Of a stretch of 64,000 nucleotides of DNA, positions 11,593 through 22,588 are shown in pieces. A program made the translations under genes and the position numbers. The stretch is from Microcyclospora pomicola (lineage: Eukaryota; Ascomycota; Dothideomycetes; Capnodiales), in assembly GCA_002786065.1 (NCBI GenBank), contig NHNY01000006.1, positions 124,001 through 188,000 on the forward strand. The letters run 5' to 3'. How positions within the stretch are numbered: position 1 is the first letter of the stretch; every line of letters starts with the position of its first letter. The notes under the pieces are model-generated. The model was not told where the DNA came from. It was given only the letters and a program-made list of their open reading frames with translations, and did no database searches.

Positions 11593-14375
11593 ATGAACAA
11601 AGTGCTCATTCTCGCGCCTGTGCTGGCGCTGGGTGTCAACGCCCAATTCTCCCTCTATCCAGGCATATCATCGACAGCATTAGCCACCGCGCTCGGTATT
11701 AGCTCAGAATGTTTATCATCGCTGAATGCCACCGTCGATTGCGATCAGAGTCTATTCTCCATGGCTGGAAATGTTGATGGGTTCTTCGTAAGTCAATCCT
11801 CAATCACGGGTCACGACTTTCCTTCTCCAACGATAAAATACTGATTCTTCGGTAGTGGTCAGACGACAACGCGACCGCGCTATGTACGAGTGACTGTCTC
11901 AGTTCGGCTGCTTCTTGGTTCTCCAACGCTGCGAGTGCTTGTTCATACGATCAATTGAATGCTTACGGACGTGTGAGTCAAGGTCCACTAGAGCTTCCCC
12001 TTGTCGACATAGCTGACGAGAAACTCTTGGTATAGCTCTATCCAGCGGACACTGTCCCCGGCCGCTTTGTCGATGGACTCAACATTGTCTGCGTCACAGC
12101 GGACTCCGACCTCAGTCAAGCCATTGGCATCAATGGCACTGCATTCGACTCAACAGTCATTGACTCAACGAACTCTACGGTCACTGCGTACGATGCCGAT
12201 GACACTCCGCTAAGTCCAGCGGCTGAGGCTTCGGTTCAGCCGGTTCCGTACAGTAATCTGTACAGTCGTCAGGTATGTAACACAGTCACTAATTTCAACA
12301 TTGGACGCTTCGAGTGCTGCTTGAACTGCATACTTCAACGTGTCGGGCAATATGAAATGGCCATATCACTGATACGTACTAGGCCTCAAGCTCAGCATCA
12401 TACTGTTTAGTCGAGTCGTATGATTGGGTTGGCTCCGACATCATTCGACCAGACTGTAGTGATTCGGCTAATGCAAATGCCTCCCAATGCATCGATCCGA
12501 CGGATGTTCCTCCGGAAAACGCCCGGATTGCAAATTTGTACACGGACGACCTGCTCTGCTCACCATGCTTCCTAAAAATGTACTACCTGCGAGCGGCATC
12601 GCCATTCCTTCCTGACTCCGATGCATCCGACGACCTTGTAGCGCAGTGGTACGATATACTGGATGTTTGCAATGCTACCATGCCCGATCTTCTCGTTCGA
12701 CAGCTTCCATTCTACGATCCTGCTCCCGGGACTTCGAACAACTATGATGTCAACAGCACTTCAAACTATCCGCAGCCGCAGCCTTTGACAGGGAATCAAA
12801 CGTACAACTCCACTTGCCCAGACGGTATCATCACTCTAGCAGATGTGGACCTCACCATCGACTTCGCTACCCAAGCGCCTTGCGATGTTTGGGCGCAAGC
12901 CTACAATTCATCCGCTGGTAACTTCGTCCGAGCCCTCGGAGCTCTTGACTGTACGTTCTTTTGCTCACTCGCCCAAGTGCCACAGCGACCACTGTTTTGA
13001 CATTTTGCTTATTGCTTTCGCAGGTGCGCCAACCTTCAACGCCACATTAGTCCCAGCAGTTTGTGCCCCATCGGAGTGTAGCGGAGGCGCCATGCCGGAC
13101 AATACAACATGGTGAGTCCTCGTGCCTGTTCAGAAAGTGGTATCCATAGAGTGCTGACATCCCTGTGTTGTGTAGTACCGATTTCGCCGCGACATTGCCA
13201 GGTAACATCACTACCACACAGTTCCTCTCGTGGAATCCGAATCTAGTTGGACTTTGTGACGTGACCACGGGACAATATGTATGCGTCGGCGCACCTGGTG
13301 GCACCTATCAACCACCGCCTTCATCCAACTCGACTACGAATGAGGGCACACAGCAGCGAGGCGGTGGCAATGGTCCCGGCACATCGACTGGTACCGGAAC
13401 AGTTGGTGGTGATCAGCGGAACGCTACTCATGTTGAGCTTGGTGGGACGGCACCCAGTCCTGCGCAATCCGGTATAGTACCGCAATGCACACTCTATGCT
13501 GTAGCACAGTCTGGCGATGGCTGCTATTCTTTCAGCCAGGACTTCGACATTACTCAGCAAGCCTTCGAGACGTGGAATCCTGTACTTGGCGCTAACGGTG
13601 AAAATTGTACCACACAATTCTTCGCAGGATATTATTATTGTGTCGGGGTCCAATCGTCCAGCTCTACTTCCACGACCACGCCCACACCAACAGCATCGAC
13701 CGCGACCACTCCTTCGCCTGTTCAGTCTGGGATTGACTCGCAATGCACAACTTATGCGGAAGCCGTCGCGGGCGACACCTGCTCCGGCTTCGCATCAGCT
13801 AATGGCATTACGCCGGACCAACTCTAGTAAGATCTTTCCAGGACATGGTTTCCCACTTCCCGTCCGTTGGGGAAAGTGCTGACTTCGCTTGTAGTACATG
13901 GAACCCAGCCCTAGGCGCCGACGGTGCCAACTGCGCAAATTCATTCTGGGCTAACGAGTATTACTGCGTTGGAGCTCCTGATGGGACGGCTACTACCACC
14001 ACCAGCGCCCCTGTAACATCAACCACCAGTATCGCTATACCGTCACCGACGCAGTCTGGCATCGCCTCCAACTGCAACAGCTACGCCGAGGCTGTGTCTG
14101 GCGATTCATGCTATGGATTTGCAAACGATAACGGAATCACGTAAGTTTCCATCGGATGAATTTCTCTGCCGTGCAATCTTGGCTAACCGACATCTTCAGT
14201 CAAACCGATTTGTACACGTGGAACACCATTCTTGGTGACGATGGGCAGAATTGCAGTACAGAATTCCAAGCTGGGTGTAAGTCATCATCCATTCCACCGT
14301 TCTTGATGGAAGCCCTCGGCTGACTTTGAGTTCACAGACTACTACTGTATTGGTGTATCTGGTGCTAGTAACTAG
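11593..14375 (+). CDS. Secreted LysM-repeat protein
   Basis: Nine exons are inferred: 11593-11787, 11856-11972, 12036-12272, 12383-12950, 13024-13111, 13176-13826, 13895-14140, 14200-14276 and 14338-14375. They give 738 residues with consistent phases. Residues 1-17 are a signal peptide ending ALGVNA. The N-terminal ~400 residues are Cys-containing and N-glycosylation-rich. Four LysM-like units follow, at about 402-444, 505-560, 591-645 and 678-732. The last three share the pattern C..YA.A..GD.C..F....GIT, a YTWN-type core and YYCVG. Ser/Thr/Pro linkers separate them. LysM units bind chitin or related glycans. Known roles of such proteins are shielding hyphal walls, hiding chitin from host receptors, or self-protection beside chitinases. 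It lies head-to-head with a GH18/CBM18 chitinase. Confidence 0.85.
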
Positions 14376-15103
14376 GTTGCTTCGTGGGGCAGCATAGGGA
14401 GCTGTGATCTGCGGCAAGGAATTAGGATAAACATCCGCTGTTTTTGCTGAGCCATCCCTGGTAGCCTTGCCCTCGGTGATCGCATGATGTGGCGCATTGT
14501 TGACTTCAAGTGTATTTTCTGGTCCACCATCGTCGCTTGATTGCTCGGATGGTGCACAAGAGCGTCGTGTCAATGACGCTGCTTGAAAGCCCGCGTGATT
14601 TGGTCCACTCTGTGTTAGATAAGGCCACAACGCAAGAGCCGCGGATAAGCAAGAAATTCGACGACTTCGTTCTCATTCTCTCCATCTCCAGAGTAGTGCT
14701 CAGCCCCTTTAACTCGCTCCATGGGGTACGTATTGGGTTCGATCCCAGTCGAACGGTTGTTGAGGGCAGATGTTTGAGATCCTGAGTCGTGAAGACATGG
14801 ATATGAGATAGCATAGTCGCCCGAAGTCTGTACGAGCTCGACCGCTACACTAGTACTGCGTAGTCTCATGCCATCTCAATTATCTGTGTGGTTATGATGG
14901 GGAATGTAGCTTGGATGTCGCCGTGATATGCTCATGCAGCCGCTCTAATAAGCGTGCATGTCGGATGGACATTCCGGGACAATAAACTATCTAGCCGCGC
15001 TGTACCAAAAATACAGGTCAGCCGACTATACGGAAAGTTGAAGCGACCATACACGAAAGCATCTGTAATACTAGCGTCGCATCAGCAACGGTTGGATCAT
15101 CTC

Positions 15104-15424
15104 ACCTGACCATTCTCCTTGCGATGTGTAATCAATGTGAGTATGGTCGTTATACTACAGTTGCAAAAGTTGTGTACGGTGGATACCATTGTGACATTAC
15201 AAAATTGGAGAACAAATTTTGAGCTCAAAACTTGACCTGACCATCTGAAGCATGTCGACTCAATGGTCAGGTGAGCTGTAAGGATTGTATAGACTTCATC
15301 TTCAAACTTTTTCTTGGTTGTAAAACAAAAAAGAGATTAAAATTTCCAACCCATTCATTGAAGAGCTAAGGCGACCTGACCATACAAAAAGTTTACCTGA
15401 CCACACGCTACATACGGTCAGGTC
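15104..15424. repeat. Cluster of six ACCTGACC motifs forming two hairpins
   Basis: Forward copies lie at 15104-15113, 15235-15244, 15375-15384 and 15396-15405, and inverted copies at 15263-15272 and 15415-15424. Four copies are the full ACCTGACCAT. Copies two and three make a perfect 10-bp inverted repeat with an 18-nt loop (15235-15272). Copies five and six make an 8-bp stem with a 13-nt loop (15396-15424). Confidence 0.75.
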
Positions 15425-15432
15425 AGCTCTGG

Positions 15433-15473
15433 AGCTGGTTGACAGGTGAGCCTTCGAGCTGATCAACAGGTGG
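15433..15473. repeat. Two 17-bp near-identical direct repeats
   Basis: GAGCTGGTTGACAGGTG at 15433-15449 is followed by GAGCTGATCAACAGGTG at 15457-15473, spaced 24 bp start to start and differing at three positions. Confidence 0.6.
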
Positions 15474-16069
15474 AATCAGCGCGAATCGTATGATAAGGAG
15501 TCAAGAGTATCCTGCACTTAAGGTCCTTCTTACGCTTCGTAGACAAGTATATGGTCCGCTAACCCTATTCTCAAGGTGGAGCAGGGTAACATCAAGCTCT
15601 ATGTATCTTACCGCCCTCGTTTGTATGTCTTCTGCGGATCAATTCACAATTCTCGTGGTGGAGCACGTGAAGTTGACTGACGAGTTTACTCTCTTTCATC
15701 GTTTTCGGCATCCACACCGGTCTCATGACAGGCCCTATTCGCATTCACGATCCAAATCTGCAAGATGGATCGAGGATCTTGTGAAGCATCTCGTTCTTGA
15801 TATGGCTTGTCGAAGAAGAGATTAACCTCGTATGAAGGAGATTTGTTGATACTATTCCATCTCGCTCGCTATATACGTGGTAGACGACCGAACATGCTTT
15901 CCATTATTCGTGACATCCAATAATATCGACCATACTCGGTTCGACTGCATTTCATTTCTTCGCCGTTCAAAGATCCCTTTCAGATGGCAATTATATGCCT
16001 GGAGTGCAGTCAACTGCTGCTCACGTCGCCTCTACCATTCGAGCCCCACCAAGCAGCCGTGGTCACATC

Positions 16070-16490
16070 TGGGCCTGCGCGTTTGCCATCCTCGTCCACT
16101 CATCCTCTCCTCATTCTTGACACATATGCCAAGCGGGATGCGATTTCATCGCAGGATGATGGACGTCGGGGTCCTGCGCATTTGAAGTCCTCTTCCACTC
16201 ATACTCTCCTCTTGCTTAACACATATGCTGAACGGGATGCGATCATATCGCAGAATGGTGAAAATCTAGCGCCCGCGTATTTGGGATGTTCCCCAACTCA
16301 TCCTCTCCTCATGCTCAGCACATGTGCTAAGTGGGATGCGATTCTATCGCAGGCTGATGGACGTCGGGGTTCTGCGCGTCTGGAGGCTGCGCGTCTGGGA
16401 TCCCTCGCCCCTCATCCTCTCCTCTGACTCGGCACATGTGCTGAGCGGGATGCGATTCTATCGCAGAATGATGGACCTCAGGGGTCCGCG
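16070..16490. repeat. Minisatellite-like tandem repeat, 99-bp unit, across a gene 3' end
   Basis: The anchor GGGATGCGAT occurs at 16135, 16234, 16333 and 16447, giving spacings of 99, 99 and 114 bp. All are multiples of three. The last unit is 15 bp longer because of an internal duplication (GCGCGTCTGG... repeated near 16375-16400). Copies towards 16070 are more diverged. On the minus strand the units nearest 16490 encode the tail of the large acidic protein. Confidence 0.75.
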
Positions 16491-19400
16491 CGGCGCCGAA
16501 ACCAGCCAGAACACGACTCCGATGCTCCCTCTTCTGCTGCTCCCACTTGGCATCGCTCTCAGCCCATTTCGCCTCCCGTGCCTTCGCCTCTGCCTCCGCC
16601 ACACGACGGAACTTATTCCATCGGGGCATCATGCGTCCCACACCTGTGGCTGTAGGATCTGGAATCGCAGTATCCAGCCAGGCACGCTGCGCATCCGAGG
16701 TTTCGTGGAAGGGTGACCATGGAGCGTCACTGCTACCCACGCTTTCCACTGCGCTTGTTGGGAGGGTCGGGCCCGGGGGCGGCGTCTGGGCAGCCGGTTG
16801 TTCCGTGGCAGCGCTCTGCAGTTGTAATGTCAGAGCCCGCACTTGTTCTTCGAACCGGGCGTTGGCACTCAGAAGATCCTCGTTGGCTTTGTAATAGCCT
16901 TTTAGCTCCGCATCACGGTAGAATTCATCTTCTTCTAATTCCGCGATACGGGCTTCAGCTTTTGCTAAGCTCTTCTTGGCGCAATCAAGGTGGAACTCAG
17001 CCCAGTCACCCTGTTCCTCATACAGGGACGCACGATTTACGGCGTCGTTCCTCTGCTGCTGCAGGCGAGTGATCTGGTGCCGTTGCTGCTCGAGTTGTGC
17101 TGTCAGCTCTTCTGGAATCCGAGCAACTCTCGGGGCGAAGTCTCCCTCGGCATCCTTGAGCCGAGCTCGAGCCGATTCCAATGCGGAGGATGCTCTGACC
17201 TCCCGCTTCTCTGCTGCCTCTACGGCAGCCAAGGTGGGCGAAGTAGGCCCGGTTTCCTGGTCCTGGTCTGGTATATCATCCCCATGGCTATAAAAGTCTA
17301 CATGGGGATCGGCGCCAGAAAGAGAGATATGTGCAAACTGGTCGTCATCCTGCAGCTGATCATTGTCCATAGGCCGAGCACAGTCCAACGATTGGTCAAG
17401 ACCCAGGAACTCTTCGTCATCTTGTGACTGTTCCTCGTCCTTCGGCCATTGATCATCGGACCACTGTTCGTCATATCGCCACGGGTCGTCTTTCAGGGCG
17501 TGATGTGAGCTCTCCTCCTCGGAGCTTATGTCCTTGGAGGGAGGCGGTAAGTCGAGGTTCAATCTTAGGAACTCCTTCTCCCAATACTCGTCATCGTCGT
17601 CTTGGGCCCAGTCAGACAGTGCTGGACAATGGTTCTTGCGCTCAGGCTCTGCCAGAGGACTTGAAGTAAGAGGCTTATGCCCAGCCCGTAAGGCTGTAGC
17701 AATTCCTCTTGTTCTGTGGCGACGTGGATCGCGAGGATACAACCTTCCATCGGGTGGACCAGACCTGACGATTTTGTAAATTTCGTCATCATAATCTGAA
17801 TGGCCCATCACCGCTGCCGCGAAAGGTTTCTGCTGCCTGCCCCAGTGGCTTTCCACGAGTTCTTTCTCTGCAGCATCTCTGTATATTTCTGGATTGCTCA
17901 CAGTGTCCGATTCGTCGTCCTCGCTTTCGTCTTCCTGCTCTTCTTCTGCGCTCTCTTCGGCTGCAGTTTCGTCTTCATTTCCCCCTTCTTCGTCATCGGC
18001 GTCCTCGCCTCCGTCTTTTCCTTCTATTTCTTCGTCTTTTTCCTCCTCTTTTGCTTCTTCTGGTTCCTCCTCCTCCTCCTCCGCGTCCTCCTCTTCCTCC
18101 TCTTCCGCTTCATCTTCTTGCTGGCCTTCTTCTTCCTCTACTCCAGCCCCTGCATCTCTCTGCTCTTCGCCCTCGTTTTCAGGGTACTCTTCACCTGCAT
18201 CTTCACCCTCGCCATCGCAGCTTTTGGCTTCTTCCGCATAACTTGCGTTCTGCCTTCCGTTCTCTTCGCCAAAATCTCGCCGCTCTTCACGTTCACCGCT
18301 GGCGTCAGACCCTCCTTGCTCCGCATCTTGGAGTGCGGACTTCATTGATACCTGCTCGCTTCGAACGCTCTCGAGCATTGGCAACACTCCGGCAGTATCT
18401 GGCTCGTCGATACTCCTCGCAGCAAGGACTTCTAGGGCTTCGAAGCTCTCACCATTATCCATGGTGCATGGGTTATGGCGGCTTTCACCCGATTCCCACT
18501 GCTGACTGGTGCCTTCTGGAAGCGCATGCGCGCAGACACCTGGTGTTCTGCCATGATCTTGGCTTGATACCTTGCGAGGCTCTGCTGGAAGCTTTACATC
18601 TTTTGTCTCCGTGGTGATGCTCATGCCTCCTGCTACTTTCTCCTTTTTATAATCTACTTGATCCAGGGGAATGAGCTGCTGTTGGTGTGAAGCATCGGCG
18701 GCAAGGGCCAGCTCTTCCTCTTCGTCGCTTTTAGGCAAGGGAGACAGTGACGGCGTTACTGGTGCTGCCTTCTCATGGGCCTCCCGATGCAGGCTTGGTC
18801 TTTGGTCTAAGGACCCGATCGTGACATCAACCAATTCGGGGCAGTGATCTGAAGAAATTTCAATAACAGACTGCTGATCTGCTTCCTGTCCATCCTCAGA
18901 TGGTCGCATTGACAACTGGGAGAATCCTTGAGCAATGATGCCTATCAAGGGATCCTGGGTATTGCTGCTGTCGAGCAATTCTTCATGGTCGAGTCGGTCC
19001 TGTGTCTGCAGCAGTGGATCCATCATATGTACAGGCTGAAGCTGAGCCAGTGTTGGCTGACTCGTTGATACTTCACCCTCGTGCTCGATCCGCAGTGAGT
19101 CATTGCCATGCGATCGCACATGCTCCATATATGGCATACCCGGCGCATCTGCCATCAGCACTTCTTCGTGCCCGTCATCACCAGCCTGTTGCGCGCTATG
19201 GGGACCAATTTCCATATCAACATCTCCAATAACCACGAGGGGACTGAGCTGTTCAAAGCTCGGGGTTGAGTAAAATGTTACATTTGGTCTGGCGAATAGC
19301 TCCTGTCGCAGAGGATGCGTGAATGCAATGACTGGCATTGCATCAAGGTCGCTTCCAGCATCCTCGACTCCATTCATGGCAACATCGGCCGTCCCCGACC

Positions 19401-21279
19401 CTTCCAGACTGATACCAGGCGTACCCATGCCCTGAATTGCGCTGCCACTCACGCTCGCAATGGACCATGAGCTACGGAGATCAATAAGATCACCATCCAG
19501 TCCATTACTGCTTGGTGGAGGGTAAGAGACTTGCCCATCCATCTCTTGGTCAGGCGCTGCAGCGTCGTGATATCCTTGACTTATCAAAGGAGTCTGAATG
19601 GAAGGGTGCTGGCTCACACTCAGCTCGGTATTACGAGCAAAAGAATCGATCTGCATAGCTTCAGGCTCAGGGTCATTTGGTCGAGATGCCGGGGCATCAC
19701 TCAGTTCCATCTCATTATCTCCGTGTTGTGAAGATACGAATCCATGCTGAGTATCCGAGGCGATGTGCAGGTCTGGAATCGCCTGCTGGGCTACCACTAC
19801 AGGTCTTTTCGACTCGCACTGATGCAAGAGATGGCTCGCTGCGGAACCAGTGGTATCGTCATCAGCGTTACCAGGGGTTACTTCATCCATAGCTGAACAG
19901 TGGCTGGTGACTCGATCAAGCAGCATTGGGTCGCCCTCATCCAACTCCTTTGACAGCAGATCCAGATCCCCTATTGGGTCCTCGTCGCTGTCTGGCTCCG
20001 TCCGGTCATCCTCGTCAAGTATGAAGGGATCGCTGTTTGGATTGTCTTGGTCGCTCATATACGCATCTGAGTCCTGGTCGTCCTCACTTCCATCCTCTTC
20101 CTCATTGCTTGGGGACGGGCTTGGGGGCGGGCTTTGGGGCGGGCTCGGTGAAGGTGTTCCTGTCGCAGATGCTCCGTCATCACATAGAGCCGGTGGCTTT
20201 CTTGCAAACAGGTGTTCCTCGTCACTTTTGCTCACATCTCGCAGCTCGACGGCTGGAGTTGTGGATGTCTTAGACGCAAGCTTCTGATCCTGTAATAGAG
20301 TATCAAAAGGGTCCGCATATAGTCCTTCTGCAAAGCGCGGGACATCGTCTCCATCACGAGAGATCCTTCTTATCGGTGCACCGCTCTGAGGAACAGTATT
20401 GCCAGACTTGACGCCAACTTCACTGAGCAAGTCGTAGCCATATGATAGCGTCGCTGAACCCGTGGGAGTTCCTGGGCTCGCGCTTGGGGAAGGAGAAGAC
20501 CAATTGGATGAAAGCTCACGGGCAGTGAGCCTGGCCTTGGTAATTCGTATGCGTCTGAAAGGACGAACTGGAGTGGCTGACTTCAATGGATCACCTAACA
20601 GCGAGTTCGTAGGCGAAGGAAACGTGCTCACGATGGGAGTCGTGGGTCTTACGCCCAAGCCTGGAAGAATCATTTGTTTCCTCGATGGAGTTGAACGTGG
20701 TTCTAGCATGAAGCTCCCTTGTCTAGTGGCGTCTCGAGGGGTGTGTATTGGAGTTACTGGAACAGATGTCTGGTATGCTACCCCTGGTGCTGGTGATTTG
20801 TCGGCTTGTTTGTCTGAATTGTGGCCAGAGAACTCGTTATTCTGCGGCGTCCCAAATTCATGAACGTCTTGCTCGGTATCGCTACCATCAGCGGGATTGA
20901 CATCAGGAATGTTCGACTCGACAGCAGAGGTTCCATTGAAGAATTCGGTATCAGCATCATGCTGATCATTGCTTCGAGACTCTTCATCGATGGTTTCACT
21001 GTCAGTGTAGCCGTAAGTTAGAGTTGCAGCGGTGTGGTCCCAATGAGGATGACTCGTTTCATCGGTCTCTCTACTAGCACTGGCGTCTACATCAGTGATT
21101 GTAGGCAATGTGATGCTGGCATCGTAGCCTGGAGCCTGTGTGGATGCCACAGTCTTGTCGAGGCGTGGTGACATGCGTGCATGTGATGGCGAGATTGAGC
21201 CTCGTTCAGAGCGATCAACCGATTCGAGACTGAGTTCTGGCGAACGACTACGCCTACGGGTGATGCTTGGGTCGCACAT
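16327..21279 (-). CDS. Very large acidic, low-complexity protein with C-terminal coiled coil (unknown function)
   Basis: Single exon, 1650 residues, with ATG at 21279-21277. I do not recognise it. The N-terminal ~1000 residues are Ser/Pro/Asp-rich and look disordered, with basic patches (TRRRSRSPE at the start, RPFRRIRITKARL near 240). A dense Glu/Asp block lies at about 1035-1130. Residues ~1345-1485 show heptad-like charged helices (ESARARLKDAEG, QLEQQRHQITRLQQQR, IAELEEDEFYRDAELKG), a probable coiled coil. A basic WNKFRRVAEAEAKAREAKW segment follows at ~1555-1600. The last ~50 residues are built from the 33-residue tandem unit; the stop is a TAG where the sister unit has CAG (Gln). Nuclear or cytoskeletal scaffolding is only a guess. 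The long intact frame and ordered coiled coil argue that it is real. Confidence 0.75.
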   Translation of the reverse strand: MCDPSITRRRSRSPELSLESVDRSERGSISPSHARMSPRLDKTVASTQAPGYDASITLPTITDVDASASRETDETSHPHWDHTAATLTYGYTDSETIDEESRSNDQHDADTEFFNGTSAVESNIPDVNPADGSDTEQDVHEFGTPQNNEFSGHNSDKQADKSPAPGVAYQTSVPVTPIHTPRDATRQGSFMLEPRSTPSRKQMILPGLGVRPTTPIVSTFPSPTNSLLGDPLKSATPVRPFRRIRITKARLTARELSSNWSSPSPSASPGTPTGSATLSYGYDLLSEVGVKSGNTVPQSGAPIRRISRDGDDVPRFAEGLYADPFDTLLQDQKLASKTSTTPAVELRDVSKSDEEHLFARKPPALCDDGASATGTPSPSPPQSPPPSPSPSNEEEDGSEDDQDSDAYMSDQDNPNSDPFILDEDDRTEPDSDEDPIGDLDLLSKELDEGDPMLLDRVTSHCSAMDEVTPGNADDDTTGSAASHLLHQCESKRPVVVAQQAIPDLHIASDTQHGFVSSQHGDNEMELSDAPASRPNDPEPEAMQIDSFARNTELSVSQHPSIQTPLISQGYHDAAAPDQEMDGQVSYPPPSSNGLDGDLIDLRSSWSIASVSGSAIQGMGTPGISLEGSGTADVAMNGVEDAGSDLDAMPVIAFTHPLRQELFARPNVTFYSTPSFEQLSPLVVIGDVDMEIGPHSAQQAGDDGHEEVLMADAPGMPYMEHVRSHGNDSLRIEHEGEVSTSQPTLAQLQPVHMMDPLLQTQDRLDHEELLDSSNTQDPLIGIIAQGFSQLSMRPSEDGQEADQQSVIEISSDHCPELVDVTIGSLDQRPSLHREAHEKAAPVTPSLSPLPKSDEEEELALAADASHQQQLIPLDQVDYKKEKVAGGMSITTETKDVKLPAEPRKVSSQDHGRTPGVCAHALPEGTSQQWESGESRHNPCTMDNGESFEALEVLAARSIDEPDTAGVLPMLESVRSEQVSMKSALQDAEQGGSDASGEREERRDFGEENGRQNASYAEEAKSCDGEGEDAGEEYPENEGEEQRDAGAGVEEEEGQQEDEAEEEEEEDAEEEEEEPEEAKEEEKDEEIEGKDGGEDADDEEGGNEDETAAEESAEEEQEDESEDDESDTVSNPEIYRDAAEKELVESHWGRQQKPFAAAVMGHSDYDDEIYKIVRSGPPDGRLYPRDPRRHRTRGIATALRAGHKPLTSSPLAEPERKNHCPALSDWAQDDDDEYWEKEFLRLNLDLPPPSKDISSEEESSHHALKDDPWRYDEQWSDDQWPKDEEQSQDDEEFLGLDQSLDCARPMDNDQLQDDDQFAHISLSGADPHVDFYSHGDDIPDQDQETGPTSPTLAAVEAAEKREVRASSALESARARLKDAEGDFAPRVARIPEELTAQLEQQRHQITRLQQQRNDAVNRASLYEEQGDWAEFHLDCAKKSLAKAEARIAELEEDEFYRDAELKGYYKANEDLLSANARFEEQVRALTLQLQSAATEQPAAQTPPPGPTLPTSAVESVGSSDAPWSPFHETSDAQRAWLDTAIPDPTATGVGRMMPRWNKFRRVAEAEAKAREAKWAESDAKWEQQKREHRSRVLAGFGAARTPEVHHSAIESHPAQHMCRVRGEDEGRGIPDAQPPDAQNPDVHQPAIESHPT

Positions 21280-22588
21280 GGTGTCTGATGGATTGTGGTG
21301 TGATGTAGAGAAGTGACAGAAGGAGGTGGAAGCGTTGACAGTCGGTCTTTGCTTGAGCGTGTCAAGTGTGGTGGTGTTTGTTGGGGCTGTTCTTGCAAAG
21401 GAAGACGAACGTGATATCAGTCAGGCCGTCGGGAAGTATGTTGGATGTGTTGTCAAGAGGGAGAACAAGGAGAAAAAGCATCGAGGGGTCTTGAAAAGAT
21501 CAAAGAGGAGAGTCTCGGTGAATGGTAGCTGAATTTCGATGTTGTCTTGTTCGTGTGTGAAGGTCAATTTAATAAGCTGAAGTTGTGCTTTGTTTGCTAC
21601 GGCAGCAATGCCCGACATTCAGCCGTATTTCCGCACTCACCATTGAGCACGAGTAGAGACTGTTTCAAGGTGAAGACATTGAACGCATGGTCGCATCTTA
21701 CCAAGAGATGTGAAGGGCCATGACATAGCAGGAACACATATGCAACAAATAGACATTATCAATGTCCTGCAATCTTATCTGGCAGGGCACTGGTACTGTC
21801 TCGACCATTATGCTAAAGCAATCCCTGAACAGTGCTGCAGAATGGCGCTCTCCTCGACACACTTTGCAGGCTGTTTGATTTGGCATGGTCAAGCATTTTG
21901 TCCTACAGCGCCTGTCTTCAACAGAGTCTCAGGGGATCTAATCGGCGTCTAACGCATACATCATTTCTGGTATCTACACGTAGAGGTAAGCGGGGATACT
22001 AAAAATGGTGACAGATCTTGAGTAGGAAAGGGGCTATGGCAGCCAATCTTGTCGCACGCCGATGTGGACCACGCCATTATTGAAAGTATGGCACATATCC
22101 CTGACATCGAGTAGGTAGAACAAAGAGACTTGTGCACATGTGCTGTCGTCTGTACAGTCTCGGCGGTGACAACGGTCTTGTTAAGCATGATTTCGACTCA
22201 TTGTTCAGCGTGGCTAGGCCATTCCGGATTTACGCTTGATTGTTGTACCATTCTGCACGAGACGCCAGTTGTTACTGGTGCTGTGAGATTTGTGGTTCAC
22301 ATCTTGGCCGACTCTATAGTTGGACACATGGCAAGGGCCGTGATAGTTGAAGCCATCGTATGTATGCATACATTGATGCAGGTAGAGGTGAGGTCGAAGT
22401 GAAGTGGAGTGCCAAGGTTAGCTGCAGCACAGTTGCGTACGCCAAGTGCTCAGCCACAGCTCAACACTGAAGCTCATCAGGTGACGTCCACTTGACCGTA
22501 ATCGCTAGGTTTAGTGAATGTTACTGCCACCTACACACTTTTGTTCGTAATAAAAGTGTCTCAAGCCTATTGCAACAAAGCAAGCACA
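21280..22588. other. Divergent intergenic region between acidic-protein gene and het-C
   Basis: 1.3 kb containing only short overlapping ORFs. It should carry both promoters. No RNA gene or repeat was recognised. Confidence 0.5.

Larger units (their letters stand above)
14376..16326. other. Convergent intergenic spacer, 1.95 kb
   Basis: Both flanking genes end here, so no promoter is expected. It contains a cluster of ACCTGACC repeats (15104-15424), a pair of 17-bp near-direct repeats (15433-15449 and 15457-15473) and the decayed end of a 99-bp tandem repeat (from about 16070). ORFs in it are short and lack domains. Confidence 0.55.

Noticed and set aside
14731-14760. GGTTCGATCC looks like the B box of a tRNA gene
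   Set aside because: The T-stem beside it does not pair well and no acceptor stem or A box could be placed upstream, so no cloverleaf is possible.
17800-18617. Plus-strand ORFs rich in Ser, Phe and Leu
   Set aside because: They are the antisense reading of the poly-Glu block of the acidic protein; composition bias alone keeps the frames open.
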